Below are positions 36,069-43,824 of a DNA stretch of 64,000 nucleotides, piece by piece (the first letter of the stretch is position 1; every line of letters starts with the position of its first letter). Below the pieces are notes generated by a model, which did no database searches, was not told where the DNA came from, and saw nothing but the letters and a program-made list of their open reading frames with translations. This stretch comes from an uncultured Elusimicrobium sp. (GTDB lineage Bacteria; Elusimicrobiota; Elusimicrobia; Elusimicrobiales; Elusimicrobiaceae), in NCBI GenBank assembly GCA_902797165.1, contig CADBRU010000008.1:1-64000 (forward strand). The letters run 5' to 3'. Both the position numbers and the translations under genes were made by a program.

Positions 36069-37461
36069 AAATTTGAGATCCTTTTTTACATCTAAAAAGT
36101 AAAATAAATCCGCTTGTTATAAGCCCAATATAAAACGCATCTATTTGTGCCCAAAAACCGCTAAGCGGCAGACATTTCCATAAAGTCATTACTGCCGCAC
36201 TGGTTAAGGCACTTGTGACGAATAAACGATCACTGATAGACTTAGGATATATATATCCTAGCAAAATAGGAGCCAGCAAACAGGCCGAGAGATAAGAGCC
36301 TATGGTTAGCCAAATTTCTTTAAAACTACCGTTAAAAAATCGAGCCAAACACGCCGATATAATGCCGACCAAAAATAAAGCGATTCGGTTTGATAGAATT
36401 ACATTTTTAAAACGGTTACGCAGTAAATCAAAACTCAAAGTGTTGGAAGCAATAAATAAATAGGAATTAAGTGTAGATAAAATAATGGCCAAAATACCGG
36501 CGATAAAAAATCCTTTTAATCCGATGGGTAATAATTGTACCGAATAGAAGAAATAGGCTTGCGTAGGTTGCGCTTGCGGCAAGATAGCGCGTGCATAAAG
36601 AGAGCCGAGTGTCGTGCAAATATCGAAACAAAACCAAATGAGGGTGGATATTAAAATGCCTTTTTTAACGATTTGCGGATTTTTAGCCGCAAAGCACCGT
36701 TGGTAAAAACTCGGATCAATCAACGTGGCTAAGGCAATAAATCCCCAAATTAAGGTGTTTAGCCATCCGTTGCCGCCCGTTAAACTAAAATGCGTAGCGG
36801 GTAAATGGGTTGTCAGAAAAGTTGCCCCGCCGAAATGATAAGCGGAAAATAAAACGACTAATAATACCGAAGTACACATCACGAAAAATTGTATTACGTC
36901 GGAAAACACCACCGCTCTAAACCCGCCCCACGCCGTATATAAACACGTAAATAATACTCCGATGATCATTGCGTTCCAAACCGAAATACCGAAAATCATA
37001 TTTAAAAATAAACCCAAACTAAGTACATAAGCCACGGGCAGTACATTGACCAGTGTAAATACGGCCGCCACTTTGGCCGATTTGGGACCGAACATTTGCG
37101 CGGTTAAATCAGGTAGTGTTATAGATTTGTATTTTGCGATTTTATCGACGATAAAAAAGGCAAAAATTAAATAAGCGATATACCAAAAAAATCCTTGTGT
37201 AACAAAATTGTAAATACCGTAATTAAATGTAATTTCGTTTACGCCGAAAATGCCGCCATACCACGTAGCCACCAAAGTAGCCACGAATAAAGGTAAGGTG
37301 AGTTGACGGCCCATTAACAGATAATCAAGCGGGGTGTTTTTGGTGTGTTTTTTGCGGTAATTTCCGTAGAGCGCCGCGGCAAAAGTCAAAGCAAGTACCA
37401 AGCCGAAAATGAGCCAATCGGGCGTAGTCAAATAGGAAATGATGGTTAATTTTGATTGCAT
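36043..37461 (-). CDS. Sodium:solute symporter family protein, possibly thiamine uptake
   Basis: This 472-residue membrane protein has about 13 hydrophobic segments and belongs to the SSS family (pantothenate/proline symporter type), with the early LLMGRQLTLPLFVATLVATWYGG region (split: LLMGRQLTLP, LVATWYGGIFG) typical of it. The substrate is not visible in the sequence. The 26-base overlap with thiN suggests a thiamine or thiamine-precursor substrate; SSS-type ThiV transporters have been proposed from TPP-riboswitch regulons in other organisms. No TPP riboswitch fits in the 63-bp gap upstream. A TATAAT box directly abuts the assigned ATG, so the true start or promoter is uncertain. Confidence 0.8.
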   Translation of the reverse strand: MQSKLTIISYLTTPDWLIFGLVLALTFAAALYGNYRKKHTKNTPLDYLLMGRQLTLPLFVATLVATWYGGIFGVNEITFNYGIYNFVTQGFFWYIAYLIFAFFIVDKIAKYKSITLPDLTAQMFGPKSAKVAAVFTLVNVLPVAYVLSLGLFLNMIFGISVWNAMIIGVLFTCLYTAWGGFRAVVFSDVIQFFVMCTSVLLVVLFSAYHFGGATFLTTHLPATHFSLTGGNGWLNTLIWGFIALATLIDPSFYQRCFAAKNPQIVKKGILISTLIWFCFDICTTLGSLYARAILPQAQPTQAYFFYSVQLLPIGLKGFFIAGILAIILSTLNSYLFIASNTLSFDLLRNRFKNVILSNRIALFLVGIISACLARFFNGSFKEIWLTIGSYLSACLLAPILLGYIYPKSISDRLFVTSALTSAAVMTLWKCLPLSGFWAQIDAFYIGLITSGFILLFRCKKGSQIYVENSTDL

Positions 37462-37467
37462 ATTATA

Positions 37468-37491
37468 AAAGGACTCCCGAAGGAGTCCCTT
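37468..37491 (-). terminator. Terminator after yfcC
   Basis: GGACTCC (37471-37477) pairs with GGAGTCC (37482-37488) around CGAA, extended by AAA/TTT. Leftward its U-tract runs directly into the TATAAT and ATG of the symporter gene. Confidence 0.8.
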
Positions 37492-37524
37492 TATTTTACT
37501 AAATTAAGTCAGTTACCTGCTTTA

Positions 37525-38991
37525 TTACCAATGCATAAAATACGGCGGTACGAGCGCGGCAAAAGATAACAAATACATGATAATCAGCAGCGGCAATAGC
37601 CATTTAAGCCATTTGGCAAACGGAATACTGGCAAAACCGATGGCAGCCAAAGTAACCGGATCGGTCGGGAAAATCATATTAAGCCAACTGCCGCCCAACT
37701 GGAACGAAAGTACCATCGTTTGGCGCGTAATGCCGATTAAATCGGCCAGCGGGGCCAAGATGGGCATAGTTAGCACGGCTTTGCTGGAGCCGGACGGGAT
37801 AAAGAAATCAATGACCGTCTGCAACATCATAGCCGCCCACGAGGCGCAAATCGGGTGCAATTTGGAAATACCTTTAGACATAAAATCTAAAACGGTATCT
37901 AAAATTTGTCCGTTTTGAGCAATAATTACGATGGCTTGCGCAAAACATAAAGTAATGGCAATAGAGGCCATACCGCGCACACCTTCAAAGAAACTGTCGG
38001 TAAATTCGTTCATGGATAGTTTGCCCAAAATAGCGGCGGCAAAACCGATTCCCAAAAACAGCGCGGCAATTTCCGTAATATACCAACCGCTGTCTTCTAA
38101 ATGTAGTAGCGTCATTACATCAATGCCGGTCCAACTTTGAATCAGCGCGCATACTTGCGGTTTAAGTACGCCGAGCACCAATAGTACCATACCGGTACCG
38201 AAGGCAAGCAGTACCAGTTTTTGACGCGTTGTGATTTTGGAAACTTCTTGATTAATGCCTAGTTCATGGCGTTTTAATTGGTCATGCTGATAGGTAATAC
38301 TTTTGGTGGGATCTTTTTGGATGCGGTGCGCGTAAATCATGAAATAAATAATTACCACCGTGGTACAAATAGCCCAAATAGCCACACGATACCCTAAACC
38401 GGAGTAAAGCGGTACTTGGGCAATTCCCTGTGCAATACCGACGGTAAACGGATTTGTAAATGCGGCGGCAAAACCCACACCCGCACCTACAAACGGAATA
38501 GCGGTACCGATGGCAGAGTCATATCCTAAAGAAAGAGCAAGGGGGATTAAAATGGGAATAAAAATCAATGTTTCTTCGCACATGCCGAAGGTCGCACCGC
38601 AGAGAGAAAACAAAATCAGTCCCATCGGAATAAATAGAAATTTAAATTTCGGGTTGCGTCCGAAAAACAAACTGGCTTCTTTAATACCCGCGGCAATAGC
38701 GCCGGTTTTTTCAATAACGGCAAGTACGCCGCCGATTAAAAGTAAGAAAGCAATAATCAGCGCGGTATTTTCAAACCCTGTTACAGGGGCTTTGAGTACA
38801 TCAAAGATGCCTTGAGGACTGCTGGCTACGGCATGATAAGTGCCGGGAACAACCACTTCGCGTCCGTCGGTAAGCACGCGGTCATAAGAGCCACTGGGCA
38901 CGAGCCAAGTCATCACGGTCACCAGTAAAATAATTGAAAAGATAATACTGAGTGTATTGAATTGCGGCAATTTAAACGTCCATTTTTTCAT
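37525..38991 (-). CDS. YfcC family membrane transporter
   Basis: This 488-residue protein has about 12 membrane segments and matches the YfcC family: LVPSGSYDRVLTDGREVVVPGTY near residues 30-52 (split: VPSGSYDRV, REVVVPGTYH), GGVLAVIEKTGAI, PLALSLGYDSAIGTAIPFVG and IPSGSSKAVLTMPILAPLAD. YfcC proteins belong to the ion-transporter superfamily and are proposed amino acid or carboxylate carriers; the substrate is unproven. GGAGAA precedes the ATG, and a highly structured leader of about 135 nt lies upstream, implying control by a metabolite or RNA. Confidence 0.88.
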   Translation of the reverse strand: MKKWTFKLPQFNTLSIIFSIILLVTVMTWLVPSGSYDRVLTDGREVVVPGTYHAVASSPQGIFDVLKAPVTGFENTALIIAFLLLIGGVLAVIEKTGAIAAGIKEASLFFGRNPKFKFLFIPMGLILFSLCGATFGMCEETLIFIPILIPLALSLGYDSAIGTAIPFVGAGVGFAAAFTNPFTVGIAQGIAQVPLYSGLGYRVAIWAICTTVVIIYFMIYAHRIQKDPTKSITYQHDQLKRHELGINQEVSKITTRQKLVLLAFGTGMVLLVLGVLKPQVCALIQSWTGIDVMTLLHLEDSGWYITEIAALFLGIGFAAAILGKLSMNEFTDSFFEGVRGMASIAITLCFAQAIVIIAQNGQILDTVLDFMSKGISKLHPICASWAAMMLQTVIDFFIPSGSSKAVLTMPILAPLADLIGITRQTMVLSFQLGGSWLNMIFPTDPVTLAAIGFASIPFAKWLKWLLPLLIIMYLLSFAALVPPYFMHW

Positions 38992-39139
38992 TTCTATTAT
39001 TCTCCATTTGATTTATACAAAATAATACGGATTTTTACCTCTGTACCACCCGGCTGTCGAAGTATCGATACCATAGGGCCCTGTAGGGTTGGCATAGCCA
39101 ACAAGTACAAAAATAAAAATCCGTCTTTTTTATATTATA
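38992..39139 (-). promoter_or_regulatory. Riboswitch-like structured leader of yfcC
   Basis: TATAAT (39139..39134) predicts a start near 39127. Three bases later ACGGATTTTTA (39124..39114) pairs perfectly with TAAAAATCCGT (39037..39027), an 11-bp closing helix around about 76 nt. Inside are the hairpin TTGGC-TAT-GCCAA, CCAACCC that can pair with GGGTGG (one bulge), and palindromic AGGGCCCT and GTATCGATAC. After the closing helix, TATTATT can pair with AATAATA beside the Shine-Dalgarno GGAG, a possible translation switch. The GGGTGGTAC segment recalls a T-box core, but the rest does not fit. No known class was recognised. Confidence 0.6.
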
Positions 39140-39159
39140 CTAAAACATGCAATGAATTA

Positions 39160-40542
39160 CTAAAAATACAAGTCACGTTTTCCACTCTTGATTTTTGCCA
39201 AATTATCGTCAATGAGTTTGCGGATAGCAGACCCTTCGGCAAAACTTTCTTTGGCGGTGGAATTAATCAATGCGTAGCCTTTTTCTTTGAGCGGGGCCGG
39301 CGCAAAATCTTCCAAATACTCGGCAAAGGTAAACATGGCATTGGGCAGACAATGTTTTTTAATCAGCCCCGGTTTTGCCATATCCATAAAGTCTTTACCC
39401 ACGCGGCCCAAACGGTAGCAACCCGTGCAGAAAGACGGCATATGTTTGGCATCTACCACTGCATCAATCACTTCTGCCAAACTGCGCTCGTCAGTTAGCG
39501 TAAACTGGCTGCCGTTTTGCTTATCGTATGAATAGCCGCCCGGGTTAACGCGGGACGCCGCGGAAATTTGAGACACGCCCAATTCCAAGCATGCATTACG
39601 CATAGCGGGCGATTCGCGCGTACTTAAAATAATACCCGTATAAGGTACCGCTAAGCGGATAACTGCTACTACTTTCTTGAAATCATTATCGGTCAGTTGA
39701 TACGGCGGGTGCAAACTAAAATCAGAACCTTCCGCCGGCTCTATGCGTGGAATAGAAATAGTGTGCGGACCGACGCCATAAGTGCGGTCCAAATAAAACG
39801 AATGTTCCAAGGTGGCCAGCACTTCATATTTGTAATCATATAAACCGAGCAGGGGCCCGATCCCGACGTCATTAATACCCGCTTTCAAAGCGCGGTCCAT
39901 GGCGTCCAAACGGAATTGATAATCTTTTTTCGCACCGGCCAAATGCAACTTTTCATAAGTTTCTTTGTGATAGGTTTCTTGGAAAAGTTGATAAGTGCCG
40001 ATACCGCATTTTTTGAGTTCTTCAAATTCTGCTTGTACAAGCGGCGCGATATTTACGTTTACGCGGCGGATATTCTGCCCGTTCCAACGGGTCTCGTAAA
40101 TGGCTTTAATACTGTCGTAAACATATTGCAAACCGCCGCCCGGGTATGCCTCACCCGCCACCATTAAAATACGTTTGTGGCCTTGTTGCAAAAGCGCGGT
40201 GACTTCTTGATGAATTTCGTCCATGGTGCTGGCATGGCGTTTGAGTTTGGTATTGCTGCGGCGGAACGCACAATAAATGCATTCGTTCGTGCAAATATTA
40301 GAAATGTAAAGGGGGGCAAAAAGTACAATGCGGTTACCGTAAATTTCTTCTTTGACGTATTTGGCCGCATCAAATAATTTTTGCAAAAGTTTTTCGTCGG
40401 TAATGTTTAAGAGTACCGCGGTTTCTTCCAAAGAAATACCTTTGAGTTCTTTGGCTTTATTTAAGATATCCGTCACCTCGGCGTCTGTGTGAGACTTGGC
40501 TTTTTCCAAGGTTCGTTGCAGTTTTTCATCATCTATAATCAT
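39160..40542 (-). CDS. hydG: [FeFe]-hydrogenase maturase HydG
   Basis: HydG is a radical SAM tyrosine lyase that makes the CO and cyanide ligands of the hydrogenase H-cluster. The 460-residue protein has the radical SAM cluster CTNECIYCAF (Cx3Cx2C, about residues 85-92), a ThiH-like core, and the C-terminal cluster motif CTGCYRLGRVG (Cx2C, about residue 390) that distinguishes HydG from ThiH. It implies fermentative hydrogen metabolism. hydE and hydF are not in the window. A TAAAAT box ends six bases before the ATG. Confidence 0.95.
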   Translation of the reverse strand: MIIDDEKLQRTLEKAKSHTDAEVTDILNKAKELKGISLEETAVLLNITDEKLLQKLFDAAKYVKEEIYGNRIVLFAPLYISNICTNECIYCAFRRSNTKLKRHASTMDEIHQEVTALLQQGHKRILMVAGEAYPGGGLQYVYDSIKAIYETRWNGQNIRRVNVNIAPLVQAEFEELKKCGIGTYQLFQETYHKETYEKLHLAGAKKDYQFRLDAMDRALKAGINDVGIGPLLGLYDYKYEVLATLEHSFYLDRTYGVGPHTISIPRIEPAEGSDFSLHPPYQLTDNDFKKVVAVIRLAVPYTGIILSTRESPAMRNACLELGVSQISAASRVNPGGYSYDKQNGSQFTLTDERSLAEVIDAVVDAKHMPSFCTGCYRLGRVGKDFMDMAKPGLIKKHCLPNAMFTFAEYLEDFAPAPLKEKGYALINSTAKESFAEGSAIRKLIDDNLAKIKSGKRDLYF

Positions 40543-40548
40543 ACTTAT

Positions 40549-40554
40549 ATTTTA
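40549..40554 (-). promoter_or_regulatory. -10 box, leaderless start of hydG
   Basis: TAAAAT (40554..40549) ends six bases before the ATG at 40542. The string TAAAATATAAGTATG is identical to that before the HAD gene at 61389. Confidence 0.55.
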
Positions 40555-40636
40555 TCACTTTTCAGAGTGCTCAAACAAAGGAAAAATTAAGTAGATTTTT
40601 GCTACAATAAACTAAGTTATAATCGAGGAGTTGATG

Positions 40637-41014
40637 ATGTTTGGTTTATTTAGATTAAGTGGTCGCATGAACAGATTTCCGTATTTTATGTGGACTGTTT
40701 TTTTGAATACTTTATTTCCCATTATCGGGATTCTTATTGTTCTTTCTATTCTTACGGTTGTATCTGATAATTCTAATAGTGAAGATTTAGAAATTACGAT
40801 AAGTGTTCTAGGGGGTGTGCTTGTATTTGTTTTGTGCGCAATAGCACAATTGGCTATCACAGTTAGACGATTGCATGATATAGATACACACGGAATTGTT
40901 GCATTTTTGTTATTCACGGGAATAGGAATACTTATGATATTTATATTATGGTTTATTCCGGGGACACGAGGAAATAATAAATATGGACCTGATCCACTTT
41001 TAAAAAAGGAATAA
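40637..41014 (+). CDS. DUF805 family membrane protein
   Basis: This protein of about 125 residues has three membrane segments and the DUF805 hallmarks: FRLSGRMNRFPYFMW at the N-terminus, RRLHDIDTHG in the middle and GNNKYGPDPL at the end. DUF805 proteins are inner-membrane proteins of unknown function. Two adjacent ATG codons (40634, 40637) are possible; 40637 is better spaced from GAGGAG. A TGCTACAAT box lies upstream, giving a leader of about 20 nt. It is a single gene with a shared terminator. Confidence 0.88.
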   Translation: MFGLFRLSGRMNRFPYFMWTVFLNTLFPIIGILIVLSILTVVSDNSNSEDLEITISVLGGVLVFVLCAIAQLAITVRRLHDIDTHGIVAFLLFTGIGILMIFILWFIPGTRGNNKYGPDPLLKKE

Positions 41015-41020
41015 ATTCAA

Positions 41021-41048
41021 AAAGCCCCGCTAGTCAGCGGGGCTTTTA
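41021..41048. terminator. Bidirectional terminator between DUF805 and asnS
   Basis: AAAAGCCCCGCT (41021-41032) pairs with AGCGGGGCTTTT (41037-41048), a 12-bp stem. Confidence 0.92.
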
Positions 41049-41061
41049 TTTTCTATAAAAC

Positions 41062-42360
41062 TTACGGTCTGATTTTATCCATCATACGCGGGAAAGGAAT
41101 GGTCTCGCGCACGTGTTGAATACCGCAAATCCAGCGCACCATACGTTCAATGCCCATACCAAAACCGGAGTGGGGGACAGAACCGTATTTGCGCAAATCC
41201 AAATACCAATCGTATCCGGCGGGATCTAAACCGCTTTCCTTCATGCGGCGCACCATGGTTTCATAATCATCTTCACGCTGGCTGCCGCCGATAATTTCAC
41301 CCGCACCTTCCGGCCCGATCACATCCACCGCCAAAACTACTTTGGGGTTTTGCGGGTCTTGTTTCATATAAAAGGCCTTAATGGCGGTCGGGTAGCGGTG
41401 AATCATAATAGGTGTGTCGTAATCTTCACCGAGTAACGTTTCTTCATCACCGCCGATATCTCCGCCCCACGGTGTGTTATTGCCTTTTTTATGCAAAATT
41501 TCAATGGCATCGGTGTAATCAATGCGCGGAAATTTCTTTTCTACCGTGGCTTGCAGTTTAGTTGTATCGCGCTCTAATACTTTCAGTTCGGCGGCGCGGT
41601 TTTTCAGAACTTGCGCAACGATATATTTAATGAAATCTTCCGCCAAATCCATATTGTCATCTAGGTCGTTGTAGGCTACTTCCGGCTCTACCATCCAAAA
41701 TTCCGTCAAGTGGCGGCGGGTTTTAGATTTTTCTGCGCGGAAAGTCGGTCCAAAACAATACGTGCGACCGAGTGCCATGGCAGAGGCTTCCCCGTACAGT
41801 TGGCCGCTTTGGCTCAAGAACGCTTTTTCACCGAAATAATCGGTTTCAAATAAAGTGCTGGTGCCTTCGCACGCAGCGGGTGTTAAAATGGGGGAGTCCG
41901 ATAATACAAACCCGTTTTTATGTAAGTATTCGCGAATGGCAAAAATAATTTCATCACGGATTTTTAAAATGGCATTTTGTTTAGCCGAGCGCAACCACAA
42001 GTGGCGGTTGTGCATTAAAAATTCCGGCCCGTGTTCTTTAGGAGAAATGGGATAATCTTTGGCCATTTGTAATACTTTCAAATCTTTTACACCCATTTCA
42101 AAACCCAGCGGAGAGCGTTTGTCTTCGCGAATCGTTCCCGTTACGATAATGGAAGATTCTTGTGTTAGTTTATCGGCTAAATCAAACAGTTCCGGTGAAA
42201 CTTCACCCTTAAACATAACGCATTGAATAATGGCACTACCGTCGCGCAGTTGCAAGAAATGCAATTTGCCGCTAGAACGTTTGTTATAGAGCCATCCTTT
42301 TAATGTAATTTCTTGGCCGACATATTGGCCCACATCTGCTACACGAATTTTGCTTGCCAT
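41062..42360 (-). CDS. asnS: Asparaginyl-tRNA synthetase
   Basis: This class IIb synthetase charges tRNA-Asn directly, so the organism does not need the transamidation route for Asn-tRNA. The 432-residue protein has an N-terminal OB-fold anticodon-binding domain, motif 2 [20 protein letters not shown] (about residues 211-230) and motif 3 [12 protein letters not shown] (about 405-416). Length is slightly below the 460 of E. coli. It lies downstream of the tRNA-Ala gene on the same strand, separated by a terminator. Confidence 0.95.
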   Translation of the reverse strand: MASKIRVADVGQYVGQEITLKGWLYNKRSSGKLHFLQLRDGSAIIQCVMFKGEVSPELFDLADKLTQESSIIVTGTIREDKRSPLGFEMGVKDLKVLQMAKDYPISPKEHGPEFLMHNRHLWLRSAKQNAILKIRDEIIFAIREYLHKNGFVLSDSPILTPAACEGTSTLFETDYFGEKAFLSQSGQLYGEASAMALGRTYCFGPTFRAEKSKTRRHLTEFWMVEPEVAYNDLDDNMDLAEDFIKYIVAQVLKNRAAELKVLERDTTKLQATVEKKFPRIDYTDAIEILHKKGNNTPWGGDIGGDEETLLGEDYDTPIMIHRYPTAIKAFYMKQDPQNPKVVLAVDVIGPEGAGEIIGGSQREDDYETMVRRMKESGLDPAGYDWYLDLRKYGSVPHSGFGMGIERMVRWICGIQHVRETIPFPRMMDKIRP

Positions 42361-42377
42361 AAAATTTTCCTTTTTGA

Positions 42378-42400
42378 AAAAACCCCGCTTGGGCGGGGTC
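42378..42400 (-). terminator. Terminator after tRNA-Ala
   Basis: Leftward, GACCCCGC and GCGGGGTT form a stem around CCAA followed by six T; it separates the tRNA from asnS. Confidence 0.8.
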
Positions 42401-42408
42401 TTAAAGTT

Positions 42409-42482
42409 TGGACGTGATCGGGATCGAACCGACGACCTCCTCGTTGCGAACGAGGCGCTCTCCCAAACTGAGCTACACGCCC
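42409..42482 (-). tRNA. tRNA-Ala (anticodon CGC)
   Basis: The 74-nt sequence folds as a full cloverleaf: acceptor GGGCGTG/CACGTCC, anticodon stem CCTCG/CGAGG with loop TTCGCAA, and T-arm with GGTTCGATCCC. The anticodon is CGC (codon GCG), and the G3-U70 pair, the alanine identity element, is present. The CCA end is not encoded. An upstream TGCTATAAT box on the same strand is a likely promoter. Confidence 0.95.
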
Positions 42483-42580
42483 GTAAATCGTTCTCTCGTC
42501 TTGCGACACTACTATTATAGCATATACGAAATTGAAAAGTAAATTTTCATCATTTAACTGCCTTTCATCCTCTAAAATGC

Positions 42581-42586
42581 TAAAAT
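42581..42586 (+). promoter_or_regulatory. -10 box of the hisS-aspS operon
   Basis: TAAAAT, preceded by TGC, ends eight bases before the hisS ATG at 42595. No Shine-Dalgarno is visible, so the leader is zero to two bases. Confidence 0.5.
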
Positions 42587-42594
42587 AAATATGT

Positions 42595-43824
42595 ATGAGC
42601 AAATTAGTCAGAGGTTTTAGGGACATTTTTGAGCCCCAATCCAATTTATTTACCGAACTGGAAAACTGTGCGCGCGGGGTACTGCGCCGCTATGGGTTTT
42701 CCGAACTTCGTTTGCCGACGGTAGAACAAAAAGAACTTTTTATTAAATCTACCGGAGAAACGACCGATATTGTACAAAAAGAAATGTACGCCTTTGAAGA
42801 TGCCGGTCATCGGCAACTGGCCATCCGCCCCGAAGGTACGCCGGGGGTGGTGCGTGCCTATTTGGAAAATAATTTTACGCAAGCCGCTCCGGTGCAAAAA
42901 TTCTTTTATATAGGCAATATGTTCCGCGCCGAGCGTCCGCAAGCGGGCCGCTACCGCGAATTTGAGCAAATCGGTGCCGAGTCTATCGGCAATTCCGCTC
43001 CGGCGGCAGATGCCGAAATGATTTTGATGCTTAAAGATATTGTATCGGCTTTCGGCGCAAAAAATTATTCCGTCAAAATCAATAGTTTAGGGTGTGATAA
43101 ATGCCGCCCACTCTATCGGCAAACTTTAATTGATTTCTTATCAAAAGAAAAAGATACCTTGTGTGAAAATTGCCAAACGCGCCTTGAAAAAAATCCGCTG
43201 CGTGTGCTAGATTGCAAAATTGACGGGCCGCGCTTTGCGGGTAAAGTGCCGACGATGCAACTTTGCCCGGAATGTCAGGCACATTTTGATGAAGTGCAGC
43301 GGTTGTTAAAGGGAAAAATTGATTTTATTGTAGATCCTATGCTGGTGCGCGGACTGGATTATTACAGCCGCACGGTGTTTGAATTTCAAGCGGGGGATAC
43401 CTCTCAAAATGCCATCGCGGCCGGTGGACGCTATGACGGACTGATTAAAAGTATGGGCGGTCCGGCCACGCCCGCGGTCGGTTGGGCAATGGGGGTGGAG
43501 CGCGTGATTGCTTCGCGCGGTGATGTCACCGCAAAAACCGAAAAAAGCGTATATATGGTTTCCCTTGGTCCCTCGTGCAATGAAAAAGCATTTAATTTAA
43601 TGCAAGAGTTGCGCGCGGCGGGCATTCGCACGGAAGGTGGACTCTTTGAAAAAAACGCCAAAGGCCAAATGAAACAGGCCAACCGTTGCGGGGCGGCAAT
43701 AGCCTTAATTCTGGGCGAAGATGAACTGGCCGCCAATCAAATTACGCTTAAAGATTTAACAAGCGGAGAGCAGAAACAGATTCCGCTTGATACAGTTATT
43801 ACCGAGGTAAAAAATTTACTATGA
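42595..43824 (+). CDS. hisS: Histidyl-tRNA synthetase
   Basis: This class IIa synthetase charges tRNA-His. The 409-residue protein has motif 2 FYIGNMFRAERPQAGRYREF (about residues 103-122), the histidine-specific LVRGLDYYSRTVFEF (about 249-263) and AAGGRYDGL (about 275-283), plus a C-terminal anticodon-binding domain. Length is normal. Its stop overlaps the aspS start by four bases; hisS-aspS is a widely conserved pair. Confidence 0.96.
   Translation: MSKLVRGFRDIFEPQSNLFTELENCARGVLRRYGFSELRLPTVEQKELFIKSTGETTDIVQKEMYAFEDAGHRQLAIRPEGTPGVVRAYLENNFTQAAPVQKFFYIGNMFRAERPQAGRYREFEQIGAESIGNSAPAADAEMILMLKDIVSAFGAKNYSVKINSLGCDKCRPLYRQTLIDFLSKEKDTLCENCQTRLEKNPLRVLDCKIDGPRFAGKVPTMQLCPECQAHFDEVQRLLKGKIDFIVDPMLVRGLDYYSRTVFEFQAGDTSQNAIAAGGRYDGLIKSMGGPATPAVGWAMGVERVIASRGDVTAKTEKSVYMVSLGPSCNEKAFNLMQELRAAGIRTEGGLFEKNAKGQMKQANRCGAAIALILGEDELAANQITLKDLTSGEQKQIPLDTVITEVKNLL

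Noticed and set aside
37462-37524. TPP riboswitch controlling the symporter-thiN operon
   Set aside because: The gap is only 63 bp, is largely occupied by a terminator, and contains no CTGAGA or thi-box elements.
39027-39124. T-box leader before yfcC
   Set aside because: GGGTGGTAC matches part of the T-box core, but it is followed by AGAGG instead of CGCGG. The element is closed by an 11-bp helix starting at the transcript 5' end, and no specifier stem I is present.
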